Shown here: positions 39,101 to 51,002 of the stretch, piece by piece | Numbering within the stretch: position 1 is the first letter of the stretch | Layout: each line of letters begins with the position of its first letter | NCBI GenBank assembly: GCA_008508345.1 | Contig: QNGE01001703.1 | Location: 85,855 to 149,854 of the forward strand | Length of the DNA stretch: 64,000 nucleotides | Direction of reading: 5' to 3' | DNA from: Paragonimus westermani | Taxonomy: Eukaryota; Platyhelminthes; Trematoda; Plagiorchiida; Troglotrematidae | Position numbers and translations under genes: made by a program | The notes under the pieces: model-generated | What the model was told of the DNA's origin: nothing | Seen by the model: only the letters and a program-made list of their open reading frames with translations | The model's database searches: none

Positions 39101-40500
39101 GCGCTTAAGCAACAAACAGCCGCACCCAAACCGAGATTTAGACCCCCCCGGTTGTTTTTTTGTGGTGACCATGGTCCTAACTGCACAACTGGCCCTACAT
39201 TAGGTTCGAATAGATTACCACACTTAAATGCTCCATCACATTTTGTGTGCACAGCGCTCAGATTTCCCGATCGCCTTGAAGGGAAACAGTGTTTGTTCTG
39301 TTAACTCCAACCAATGACCCCACTGCATGGACTTCCCATCAGGTTGGTAGCAAAGAAGTTACTAAATTTTCTGGACCACGTTTCACTTATCGATTGTCAG
39401 TAGATTATTCGACCAGTGTAAACCGAATGTCGTTCACAACATCTTTTGAAAAGAAGCACCGAATTAAGACTCTGCACTTGTGAGGGCTCATCAGCAGCGC
39501 CAACAACGGTAAGTGCACGCTGGATACATGACTGTGTGGCTACTGTGTTGGCCGTCGAACAAATAGCCATACACTAAGCAAATCAGAAGTTGTACGTCAA
39601 TTTCAGCTTCGGTGAATATACGGCACAGTCAACCAAGTTTAACCGTATGGCCCAATAACTGCTATTGCAATAAGCATTTGAATTGGATGAGTACGGCTTT
39701 AGCTACTTCTCCTTCGGTCATAAACACTCAGGAATATTTTCAAACAGGGTGGAGCTTTGTGAATTATGTAATAAAAAAAGTCCGTTCAACGATTTTAACT
39801 TCCGCCGTCTTAAAAGTTGCTGATTATTACTAGTGGGTTTCCACGCACACGTTCCATTCGACGGCAGTTTCTTGCATAATGTTGACAAGTTTTATCACAT
39901 ATATGCAAAATCGGTTGATCTAAGTAAACCTTTAATACCTCATCTTGTTTCGATCTGGTCGGCAGATTTACAACTGTCCCGATAGATTGTCTTCGAACGT
40001 AAATTATTGTCAAACGCTGCTAATTTTTCCCCACAAAACAACGACTGATGCCTATGGCACAAAAAGTTAACCGCTATCTGACATGGATGAGTATCTCGCA
40101 AAAGTTTCAGAAGATTTGGGTGAAATCTAGTGTTCAACCAAACTTTAATAATAACACGAACGTGATCACATGAAACAGTATTTTCGTTCAAACTGCTGAC
40201 AGTTGGTTCTCTTTGGAATGCTGCATAAATAAACATGGTTCCAGGGGCTTGTCTAAATCTAATCAAAACCGAGATTTTCGCACTTACGTCTCTTCATAGT
40301 TAACGAATCTGTCAGTGTGCTCACGAACAAAATTATTATGATCCTCACAGCAACGTTTATGTTTCCTATCGTCACTTGTTCCGAAGAGCCACGTCCTTAA
40401 AATCCACTTCCTGTGTGTTCTAGTAAACGATGGCGACTTGTAGGAATGTGCGGTGGGTAGAATCCAAGCACAGAATTTCTCAAACTACACAGTATGGTTT
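36181..40500. other. Unassigned stretch
   Basis: No family was recognised. The longer frames are 85 codons at 38,353-38,610 (+), 96 codons at 38,725-39,015 (-) and 108 codons at 39,940-40,266 (-). The last is among the longest in the window and has an even composition (LNTRFHPNLLKLLRDTHP), but I cannot place it. None has visible splice context that would make it an exon. Confidence 0.45.
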
Positions 40501-40563
40501 TTACTGAACTGGTAGAGCTTGCGCTTCGAGTAGGCCTAGGCTTATTGTCGATGGTTTGAACCC
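40501..40563 (+). repeat. tRNA-like pol III promoter, SINE head or tRNA relic
   Basis: The string AACTGGTAGAGC near 40,507-40,518 matches the D-arm region of many tRNAs. A B box, GGTTTGAACCC, lies at 40,553-40,563, giving a tRNA-like spacing. The anticodon arm between them does not form a clean stem. I take it as a degraded tRNA-derived element. The tail after the B box is not recognisable. Confidence 0.5.
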
Positions 40564-42582
40564 GCTTAGCTCATTGGCAATGAAAATTTGTGTTGAGACT
40601 AGCGCTGAACGAAACTCCGTTAGCGGTCTACTCGAATGCTCACAATGAGCCCTATGTTTTTCGATGAATTCCCAATCGTTCCGAACTATGCATAACTGCG
40701 TACACAGGAGGTCTCACAAATCAATAAGGCTACCTTGGTTCTAGTTTAATTAAATGGCATCAGGAATACAGTTTAGAACAGCCCGAAGGTCGGTAATTTA
40801 TGCCCTTCACAATACACAACATTCTATTAATTGCCTTGTGTGTGCATGGATCTTGCTCGTGTTTCTTCATGGCAAAGCAAGTAAACGATGAAAAGAATTG
40901 CGCATTTGTCGGTATTGCCTTTGCATTCTTGACGAAACTTAAACATGTAGACTTTAATCGTGACAATTTTCCAGCTAGAAGTGCTATTACAATTGTGGCC
41001 CGTACAGTATTAGTTCATAATTTTGGAGGTCACATTGCTTTCGTCCATTATAAATGAGACAACACCCCAGTAAACTCTAAAAGTTGCACAGAAATTGCAA
41101 TCCTCATTTTATATATTTCCATAAAGTTATTAAGAAGTGAAATCCGAGTAAGGTCACTAGTGATTCTATAATCTCGCAGTACACTGGCTGATGATGATGA
41201 GCACTGCCAAGATACCCTGAAGATGTGAAAATCCATCATCTTAGGATGGCTGTAATGTGATAAAAGCAATCGAACCAAGTCAAGCGAGAGTTATAAACGC
41301 CTCATAATCAATAATTTTCACAATTTTAATTGGCAATACTTATGTCAAAAGCAGGCAGTTAGGAGAAGTTAAGTGCCGAACAAACAGACAGTTATTCACG
41401 TGCAACACTTACACGAAACGGTTCATTTCTGTTTAACATTAAACACGGAGAGTTATCTAGATAACTTGCTTTGTTTAATACCAAGGAAACTACTTGCTCT
41501 AAACTGTGGGCGAGCGTTATTAGAATATAGCTGATGCTTGAGTATGTGATGTCAAAACAGACGTTTGGGAATTGTTTAAGGAATTTTAATAGCCGTAATA
41601 CTCGTAAATGCCTTACTATACCGACGAAAGTCTATCTATACTTGTCGTATTACATCTTTGTGAGAAATTTAATTGCGGCAAGAAAAACTAGTGACTAAGC
41701 TACACCGGTTTTTTGGGTTAAAACCTGCTTGGTAATATATTCCAGCCATAACCATCTGTAATTCATTCGGTCCGACATAACGTTCCAATTACATGTCATA
41801 CGGACTGTTTATATGCGGTAAATTCAGTAAACCAAAATTTCTGCTAACTAGTTATGTATTAAAATGCCTATAAGTTGGCTGACACCAGTTGTTTTAGTAA
41901 ACGGTTTATTCATATAAGAGATATGCAGCTGGCTATTCCTGATAATATTAACGCATACCCTTTCGTTTTTCACTGTATCACACTAACATTCCCCAAATGG
42001 TTCTTCCTGGTTTGACCTCTTGATATGAAAGTACTAGGCAACTATTCCACAGCTTCGTTCATCTGGCCTCTGTACGGTGAGCTACAGATAGGATGATTAC
42101 CCTGCCAGCAATGCCAGCAATGACAACCAGTTTTGGTGATGAGGTGATTTCGTCGTTCACCAAATAGATCTTTGTAACCGGCCCCCTTATCGTCCCCATC
42201 AAATATTTCCAGATATTGTCGTTTAATCGACTCGGTCCATAATGGATTGGCGAAACAATGCTGATCAGAAACATCGACCGGTTTTCCATGCACAGAAAGC
42301 GATGATGCAACCAATCTCCTTGTCATGAAACTGTAAACACTTCTATCGCACAAAAAGTCAAAACTATGCGGTTGTTCCTCCAACCGCTGTTGTTATGTGC
42401 AGTTTGTATGACATTTGTTGATTTCACGTTACCGAATAATGAAAATTCATCGAAAGAGGAAAGGGTTTTGAACCGATTAATTGTGAGTGGAAACCGACCT
42501 CCCGTGTAGTGCTGAGTGTGAAAGCTGGAAGTGACACTTAATGGTTTCGGTGTTGTCCAGGTTCTCGTAGAATTTATAAGAA
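40564..42582. other. Unassigned stretch with one 113-codon frame
   Basis: The minus-strand frame 42,042-42,383 (113 codons) is moderately coding-like: it has a KRQYLEIFDGDDKGAGY segment and a Cys/His cluster (CHCWHCW) near the end. That cluster arises partly from a short direct repeat in the DNA (gccagcaat twice near 42,105). It lies just downstream of the minus-strand hammerhead-like fold, where the next part of a tandem PLE could sit, but no PLE motif is present. A perfect 16-bp palindrome occurs at 41,451-41,466. Confidence 0.35.
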
Positions 42583-42630
42583 GTCAACCTTGCAAACAGC
42601 TGTTTTCGATCATCCGCATCAGGCTTTGAC
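42583..42630 (-). ncRNA. Hammerhead-ribozyme-like fold
   Basis: On the minus strand the order is: stem I 5' strand GTCAA plus GC; core box CTGATGC (canonical CTGATGA); a short GGATGATC that could make two pairs of stem II; GAAA; self-complementary stem III ACAGCTGT; TT at the cleavage position; then GC plus TTGAC as the stem I 3' strand. The five outer and two inner stem I pairs are all Watson-Crick. It resembles the folds at 11,172 and 31,188 in architecture but not in sequence. A GIY-YIG-like scrap lies upstream on the same strand. The A-to-C core change and minimal stem II argue against activity. Confidence 0.5.
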
Positions 42631-43190
42631 AATTACGTTGATATAACTGCAAGTTATATATGAAAACTATAACGAGTTAAACAAAACATTAGAATTTAGA
42701 GAAGTGGTACGGACCACAGTCTACTAGGTGATGGTGTGGGTGTAGGTGAATGTGTTGGGGTGTTATACTTGTATAAGTGTTTCCAGACTTGAATGACAAT
42801 ACTTATTATACTTTAACAGTATACCCAAATCACTGTGAACACAGTAAGACAGTAATTTTCCCTAACACCAAATACTGTCTGAGAACAGTAAACTTTCTAC
42901 ATCAAGTCTTCCTTGTTTTTGGGAAGTGAGTTATTTAGTGTTCTAAAACCTAGTCAATGTTAATCCACAGGTTACGCCAACAGTCCTCACTTTGAAAAAC
43001 CGTCAAAATGAACGATTGATTGATTTGTCGTCCGATCTGTTTGTGACAGTACAGCTTACCATGGACTCTCGAAAAGTAAACATGTTTTCTTCCAATCCCT
43101 CTTTGCTGTCCACTGGGACAGTCGCACAATCATCACTTATTTTTGTAGGACTGTTTTTTTTTGAGGCAACAAATGGTAATGACAGTTGGT
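42631..43190. other. Unassigned stretch with GT-rich patch
   Basis: It contains a G/T-rich patch at about 42,728-42,765 and a 71-codon plus-strand frame at 42,992-43,207. The region would have to contain the end of the GIY-YIG domain if the neighbouring scrap were contiguous with the hammerhead-like fold, but no such box is readable. Confidence 0.4.
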
Positions 43191-43800
43191 TCAGATTTCA
43201 ACAGTGAATACAAGCAAATAACCGATGTCATTTCTTCGAAGCCATTCAACAATTTGGCGATATGAGAGCTGAAATACTGTCAGGTTGTTCAGACATGGAC
43301 AGGAACCGACTAAATGTGATATGAAAAAATCTGTCGGCTTACATGTGCAAACGATCCTCTCAGGAGCTCGTTGCTCGCGCGTCGAAATGTTCATTTGATT
43401 AAAGCTAATTTAACGGCAGATAAAAGAACCCGGGCGCGTGAACTAATCCTCGACTTAGGATCACCAAAATCCCCTCAAAACCATTGTACTTGCTTGATAG
43501 AGACTATTCGAGTTTGTTGAAATGGACGAATTTGCAAGATAAACTACACTTGTTTTAGGCCGGGTTCCTGCACGATGTGTGAAAATTGTACAGGAATGGC
43601 TATAAATAATTTATCTATCCAGCCAGTGGATGTGTTGCAAACNTGGCGATATGAGAGCTGAAATACTGTCAGGTTGTTCAGACATAGACAGGAATCGACT
43701 AAATGTGATATGAAAAAATCTGTCGGCTTACATGTGCAAACGATCCTCTCAGGAGCTCGTTGCTCGCGCGTCGAAATGTTCATTTGATTAAAGCTAATTT
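43191..43800 (-). pseudogene. Likely PLE GIY-YIG endonuclease scrap (duplicated in the assembly)
   Basis: The minus frame reads NISTREQRAPERIVCT, then KPTDFFISHLVGSC, then LTVFQLSYR. In PLE GIY-YIG domains the segment after YIGRTTR runs xLSTRxxEHxPxWL, then a K-S/T-rich loop, xxIxxHLVxSGH and xxxAFxxIYR. The order and spacing agree. The YIG box and the final AEAxAI and CVQK boxes are not readable. The same peptide appears twice (43,191-43,394 and 43,544-43,783) only because the underlying DNA is duplicated across an N. The downstream hammerhead-like fold supports PLE origin. Confidence 0.45.
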
Positions 43801-44031
43801 AACGGCAGATAAAAGAACCCGGGCGCGTGAACTAATCCTCGACTTAGGATCACCAAAATCCCCTCAAAACCATTGTACTTGCTTGATAGAGACTATTCGA
43901 GTTTGTTGAAATGGACGAATTTGCAAGATAAACTACACTTGTTTTAGGCCGGGTTCCTGAACGATGTGTGAAAATTGTACAGGAATGGCTATAAATAATT
44001 TATCTATCCAGCCAGTGGATGTGTTGCAAAC
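43255..44031. other. Assembly join: single N with duplicated 388-nt flanks
   Basis: Positions 43,255-43,642 and 43,644-44,031 are each 388 nt and differ at three positions seen by eye, flanking a lone N at 43,643. As at 35,753, this looks like an unmerged contig overlap. The few differences fit two haplotypes or sequencing error. Only one copy should be counted when annotating. Confidence 0.92.
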
Positions 44032-47000
44032 AACCTGAATTTGGCACAGCTCTAAGGTAATGCTTTCTCCTGTGGAACTGAGCCCAGCCGGAATTTTTTA
44101 AAAACATTTTCAGTGGTGCTGCGAGTTTATCTACTTAAAAAGGCGTCTACTGCCAAACTTGTTCATTCCATTACACAGTTTGTTTGGAGGAAACTGCTTC
44201 CTTGACGGCACGGTCATAATACTTCTGCACTACATTCGGAAGTCATATGTGTCAACTTGCGCTCTCGGCAAAAATATTACTGGATCAACAGTAATTAATA
44301 GAGGGCTTTGGTTGGTATAAGTTGAACGCCATTCACAGTAAATCGCAGTTGTCGCGTTTCTGTAGACTTTCAATCTGTCCTTTCCGAAAAGTAGCATTGT
44401 GTAAGGGTTTCGCCCAAGTTAAACCTCCTTGATCGTGTACATTCGTTCCCTAGCAACAAAGTGAACTTTGAGCATAGGTTCATGAATGGACAACCAGAGC
44501 ATCACTCACAGGCTGATATGACTGAGCTCTTGAATAATATCATTCGGTCTTGCTTAAGATAAGATGGATGGCAAAATGGTCAATAAGTTTGCCTCCTAAA
44601 AGTGTACCTGAACTTCAAATCCAAGCCGCACTAACAGTATGCACAAGCGGTAAGCTCTAAAAGAGGGCGGACATTAACTACAGTGCTTCTCTTTGGAAAG
44701 GAATGACTGGATATTTAACGAGTACACAAAAGTTTAATTGACTTTAAGGAATATTCACTTCAGCTGACGGACTGGTAAGTTTGCTTCAGATGGAAACAGA
44801 CTTTCACTTTTGAGTTCTTGCCTGGGTAGTGGTTGAACATTAATGATACTGAATAATTAACAGAAGTGAAGAAAAACTAAACTAAAGGGAACGTGAAAAA
44901 GTGCGGATGAGACAACTGTTGACCACTCTCGTCGGCCTTGAAAACGGAACTACACTGAAGCATCATCCTGATAGCTACATACATTCGGTGGCCTCTTGGA
45001 GTGGTTTAGGAAGTCAGCCAGAATTCACACACCGCAAACAATTCATCAGTAGTGGTAAGTACTTTTGAATTACTGAGTGTAGTGTCAACAGACTTGTGTA
45101 ACAGAGTCGCAATTGGTCATCAAGATCTTCCCATATGCACTATGCTTAAGAAATAGTTAGCGGTAAAATCTATATTAATCACTCTGTCCAATAGTGCTAT
45201 GCAGAATACATTTAAAAAATGGCAGATTTAACTTGCAGGAATGTAGCGCACCAGGTGGCCATCATAAACGATTCACATTCGATGATAAAGTGCAGGCATC
45301 CTGGCCACACAAAGTCTATGCTTGCGTAGTAAGACTGGGCTGTCTGTTGGCTGTATCCACGAAAATCTGTGCAACGAAGAACCACGGCTGAACAGAACAG
45401 AATTTGATCACTGGTTGGTAACCAAACACAGTTTGCAAAGAATTTCCACATTAACGGTTGCCGGCTGTAGAATAAAATCTTGGCGTTTTGCAATCAAATG
45501 GTCAACACCGGATAGCTAAACTTTACTCGGTTCATTCGTGTTCTGCAGCTGCAACTTTGGCATGCTTCTTGGGCATATGTGACAGGATAACATTCGCATT
45601 CTAGTTGTGTGTGAGTGGCTGAATAGCAGTCAGTGAGCCGGTAGGAGTGATACACAATGCTTTAAGCGAGATAATTTACATCAGCCACCAATCAATAAAC
45701 CTGGTTGCAAGTAACTTAGAGAGTTAAAATTTAATGTAAATCTGTTATTCTGGGATGCCACTGATAGTAGACTGAGACTAACATTAACTTCAAGCAAGCT
45801 GAATTTAAATAGAAAACCTATTTATAAACTGACTTGTAACTAAGAGTACTCCTGTTAGACAATGGCATCACCTTTGGAAAAAAACGCTGGGCCTTGCCAT
45901 CATCAACACCACGTGGACTTTCGAGACATCACTATCACCAATAAATACGAAGTGATTTACTTCGTATCTGCCTGCGAAAGACTGTATATCATTAAATGGG
46001 TTGGTTGGAGTTGCAGGGTGGAATGGAACAGTCAGCATACTAAAATCAACTTCATAAATGCAACCAAACAGGTAATATACTGAAGACGTTATTCAGTTGA
46101 GCTACAATTAACAATCCACTAAATCCACAAGTGCTCGTCTATATGAATTGGAGAGGTTGCGGACAACGAAAAGGTTTACGAACTCCATAATGGAGCAAAA
46201 CTGGCTAATTTGCATATCTAAATTGTGCAAATAACCAAAGCAATACGTGATACTTTAGGGGAACACACTTTATGATCGAGTTTAAAAAGGGTTTAGTCAA
46301 AGAATTAGCAAGTAGCTAGAAATCTGTCATATTAATATGCACTCTAAGCAAGAAACTCAGATATTAGCAGATTAGTACGGTAATAACTAGGCGATTATTT
46401 AAAAATCTTCACAAGTACCTTAGCAGCATAACAGCTAAATCGACTGTCAGTGAAAATGCAGCTACTGCAGCGGCAAGCAAAATGTATCCAGAGGGGCCTT
46501 TTCTAAACAACCCGACAGAAATGTATCTGTTGAAGTCAAATGATATGCAAAGCCTAGTTGACAGCTGTACTGCGAAACCAAAAGCTAGCCACAGAAGGTT
46601 TTTGTGTGCACTTACTAAACCGCATTGCGCCAAAGTAGACAGACAGACGGCAAATTGGAAGTGGAAGGCTTAGTGAATCTAAGATTTTGACAGAAAATTT
46701 AAAGAAGGCATTGTTTAAAAGGGGACAAAATAAGAAAGAGATTTGGGTAAAAAGCATAAACTTTCAGGACAAATCGGTGATCAAAATTAAATTACATACA
46801 AGTTACTCACAATCGAGAGGTTGAACCTTTTGTCTGCTCAAAAGATATAAAATGTGTAGTCAGAGCAATGAAGACGGTAGTGCACAGCTTGTTGATGTCC
46901 TTTTTCTGGTTCAGAATATAATTAATAACGCTCAATCTTTCCGTTCCGATAAGAATTATCTATTCCGACGAAACCTAGATCTTCGTAAATAAAGAAAGCT

Positions 47001-50000
47001 GAGTGCTGGTAACAGACGTTCCAAAGTGTGTTCACCTGTTTGGTAGAAGTATGTACTGTCTTGCCATTTAGTCAGCTCGTTTTGAAAAGGTTTGCTATGC
47101 AAAATGGGTCAACTGTTTTTCTGATGTTCGGAATCGTTAATGGATTTATCTTGTTTCTATGTAAAATCAGTGGGTCGATTACATGCAGCAAACTTATCGA
47201 TGAGCTTGTTGGAATTAGGAATTTCGCGGTAAACATGAATAAGGTACGTGACTTAAGGGAGAACTAAATGCTCGGCAAAAAAACTTTTGCAGTTATGCAT
47301 AATTCTTATATTGTTTTTGCCATTTCAACATGTTTTATATAGCTTCAAATGTGGCATAGTCGCAGACAAAGTTCTGGATCTGGTCACAGGAATGCTTAAC
47401 CAGTTTCCCCATCCTTAAATACTTTAGAGGATTCAAGAAATCAAAACCATCTTTTCCAGTTTCTGTTTTGTAGAGTGGTGACAACTTTCTTTATCCTGTT
47501 AAAGACAACAGACAACAGTCATGCCAATATGCCAACAAGCCACTCAACTTTATCTCTTAAAACTTTCTAGCTAACTAGTGGGGTTGCTCATTAGAATGGT
47601 GTTCTCACCATTTTCTTGAAAAAGGTAGGCCCACTGCAAAACCGTTGTGCTTTAAAGTGCCGTCGAAATTGTGCACATTTAGCTAAGTTACATTTGTGTG
47701 ACTTCCGCCAACGTGTCATACCATACCCATGACAAACTTTTGACATTGAACACGATGTTTAAATTAGACATCTCCTCACTGGTATTAGATGGACCAGGAA
47801 AACACTAACTTATCCCTCCAAAGCAAATCGTATCACGATATCCCAGAATTTATGAAGAGTTTAGCATCTTTTATAGTCTGACAGAAAAAAGGTTTTAATG
47901 GTTTTTATAACAGAAGCATCCTTACTTCCGTAGAACGTAAGAAATGATTCAGTTTGTCACCGATAGGTAATATAGTTTTTTAGGTATGGATCGAACATGT
48001 CTCCAAGTCGATCTGGTCTTCTACAGCTAAACAAAATTTCAGGTTACTCTTTTTATTAAAACAGACCAAGCGAACATAGTACGAGGTCAGGATTACAATG
48101 TTTACCACAATTATTTTTGAGAACGCGGAACGCAGTTCACACTTCGGTCAGTCCAGCCTGAACAAAACATGAATTCCGTCTGTAGGCTATGCGTGAGATG
48201 CAGAGCACAGATAAAACAGCAATATATCAACCTGCCTGAATACCTCTGCACTGTGTGTTACGGAATTTGTTCAAGTTCTGAACTATCTCTGTAACAGTAC
48301 CAATGAACCTATTGGCGTAGTTCATCCGTAGCTGATGGCCTCGCTACTGCTGTTTTGATCAGTTAAAACTCACTCAAAGTGAGTCCGTTGTCGGCAACTA
48401 GCTGTGAACATCAAATTGTATCATTTGACTAGGAGATTTTGGCATTGCAAGCCCCCAAGCAAGTAAACGATGAATGCGCCTTGTATTTGGACAAAGCGTG
48501 ACATTTTAATGTGCAATGCTGTACAGGTGGTACATATGTGGGTTATAACCACTCCAGGAAATTTTCACACGATGGCAAATTTTCCCAGTTACTTGTAAAC
48601 ACAAGTATCACTGCAATTCTTGGAATAATCTGGATTTTCCACATCTGAACAAAACCCTTCATAAATAATATATATATATTACTAATGGAAGCAGTTCTCA
48701 AGATTCGTAACTTGGACTTTGATGTCTTGATTTGTGTTATAATTTGAGTTGTCTATGACAGTATTCGCTTAGATGTTTGACAATAGCTTTATTCCATAGC
48801 TGAACAGGAGGAAAATAACTTTGAATTGGTACCACTCCGTACACCACTCTAAATGATCTGCCAACGCGATATTCGGAGGTGTTATCACATGTAGGAAGTT
48901 ATGTGCACGGCCAGAATAGTATATCTGCATAACCATATATAGATATATATATTATAACACCATATCTGCACAATGTTAGGTGCACTGGTCACTGCAACAC
49001 ATCCCTCTCAGTATACGGAATTAGTGTGTCTCTACCTGGGTGTCATTTTGTTTAATTTCCGACAAGCTTTATCAAATTTATAATTCAGCACTGGAAGATC
49101 ATTCTAACTTGGCTTCTGTTGCTTAGTAACCCAAATGAAGTCAGCTTTAATCGGCGGAAGTCATCAGGTTAATTCTGGGTAAATAACAAACGTCCATTAA
49201 GTAACTTGATGATAAACGACGTGCCCACTTGCTTACAAAATTAATTTCACTCGGCTTCGAGAACGTTCTCATCGACTGCTTGAAGGTTTTGCATTTTTGT
49301 TCACGTACTATCGTCTCTGCTTTGCCTGAGTAGCATACTAGTCGTTTAAACCTCCCGCCCAGTGATCTTAACACCATTACTAGCCTCCAGGTACTCAGCA
49401 AACAATGAACGGACTCTCGGGCTTGTTTAAGATTATTTAGATAACCTGCATTCGTCATAATGTATTCTTACTTCAGTTGACCTGGTTGTCCATAAGAAAA
49501 ATAAACTACGAAGCTAAGCAACTTATTTGCAAAACCTCACTGCTGATTGAAGGTTTTTCGCACTTCTACAATAACTCTAACACTTGTGACTTCTACATGC
49601 ATTCCGTGTAAGGACTCATAGTTTAATTTCCTATTCAGGGACACTGAAGATGTTTGAATTTAGTTAGTGTTTACTTCTGTTCTATAACAGGCAATTTCGG
49701 TGTGAGCAGTATACTACTCGCAAGTAGTACATTACCCACAGGCGACATTCAGGAAGAAGAGGACAAGCCCCGAACACGACGGATAAGTAGAGACTATCGG
49801 AACAGTGTATACGTGCTGTGTGAGCACTTTCACCAGAGCGAATGACAACATACTGTCACCCAATGTATGTGAGTCTGTCGTGCAGATGAGTGCACGCGTT
49901 TGTGATTTAGTTTTTTACATGACCTGTACGGAAGTTTGCGCAATAAACCAACTTGTTGGCCAAGCGTCTCTTGCGGACACGTTCTGTGATTATGGATAAG

Positions 50001-50341
50001 GTCAGAAATAAGTCCACTTCGGAGGATACATGCCTTAAGCTAACGTATTGAACGGATAAGTATGGCAAAATATGGTTACAGTGGTTAGTTGTCAACAAGC
50101 AACCCCCATTTGCTACACGCTTGACCAAAACCCGAATACAAGTTTCCCGTTGGCTTTCAGGTTCAGTCTGAATCTGATATCGTTCGAGTTTACTACACTG
50201 TAAAAGAGTGGTCTATATTGTGAGCAGTAGTTCTTATGTTCTGTCCACTTAGAGGTCACGGACTGTATGACCCTTGCAAATATTGCTGGCACATTGTTTT
50301 TTCTCACAAAAAGAAACTTTTTACATTGGCTTTAAATTAGA
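44032..50341. other. Unassigned stretch
   Basis: No family was recognised. Frames of 93 codons at 45,212-45,493 (-) and 103 codons at 49,147-49,458 (-) are the longest; neither has a known motif. Small features are a perfect 9-bp hairpin at 45,945-45,967 and short TA-rich runs at 48,665-48,680 and 48,938-48,955. No pol III boxes were seen. Confidence 0.45.
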
Positions 50342-51002
50342 GTGCTGGACGTTTGGAAAGCCAATGGGTCATCTCCCTTGTTTGACTTTTACATTCCACT
50401 GCAATCAAAAAGGTTTAAGCCAGGAACTCCAACAAAAGATATAACTAACGATGGATTACACAAATCTACTAACGAACCGATGTTCGACGATTCTCAGACA
50501 TTCGTCACCATAGAGAAAGACGAAGACTGAATTTCACGTACTGTCACCACGGTTTCCAAATCAGTGGGTCTTAAGCTAACTGATGAAACACTGCTTGGAC
50601 TGCTGGAAGAGAGGCTGTAGCCATATGAATCACTGAAACCGGAGAGTATATGCAACCTCACAGAACTATATTTGTCAACATAGTTCAGTTTAAATGGGCA
50701 AATCTATGGATAACCTAGGGCAAATTCAATGGAACTTCTCTTATCCAAGTTCAATGTTGGTGCTGCCTTGCAGAAACCAGAGAAAATCGCGCGGTCAAAG
50801 TGTAACCCGACATTGTGGGTATGATTCATGGATGGTACCTATAGTATTCAAGCGCTCCCAAACACGCAGTACACACAAGCCAATCAGCAACGTTTTTAAC
50901 CACACCACGCAAGGAAAGTTCAGAAGACAGATACTTATATCACTGTTCGCTGAAGCTTTATCAGTGGACGAAATTTCCTGTCCTGATCTAAAAACACTCT
51001 AA
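50342..51002 (+). pseudogene. PLE reverse transcriptase of a second subfamily, degraded
   Basis: One plus frame, interrupted by stops, reads KDED, stop, ISRTVTTVSKSVGLKLTDET and LLGLLEERL. After more stops come FSLNGQIYG and GAALQKPEKIARSKCNPTLW, then a stop and FMDGTYSIQ. In PLE reverse transcriptases this corresponds to the helix before motif B, then FxFNGxIYxQxxGTPMGSPxSGxIAEAxLQxLE, then the YVDDTxxI catalytic box. Here the catalytic box is FMDG at 50,825-50,836, so the second aspartate is lost. The AALQKPE signature differs from the copies at 8,078, 9,845 and 22,350, indicating another subfamily. The 102-codon frame 50,694-51,002 is an out-of-frame shadow of it. Fingers and endonuclease were not found. 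Confidence 0.7.

Noticed and set aside
39940..40266. 108-codon minus frame considered as a PLE RT piece
   Set aside because: None of the PLE boxes (YVDD, FLDV, GSPLGP or GIY-YIG) appears in it or in adjoining frames.
41451..41466. Perfect 16-bp palindrome AGTTATCTAGATAACT
   Set aside because: Isolated, with no neighbouring repeat or gene. Expected by chance occasionally in a window of this size.
42728..42765. GT-rich patch, considered as a telomere-like or Z-DNA repeat
   Set aside because: No regular unit can be defined. It is only a compositional bias.
45945..45967. Perfect 9-bp inverted repeat ATACGAAGT/ACTTCGTAT with a 5-nt spacer, similar to half of a loxP arm
   Set aside because: The spacer is too short for a lox site (8 nt expected) and the arms are incomplete. 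In eukaryotic AT-rich DNA a chance hairpin is the simpler explanation.
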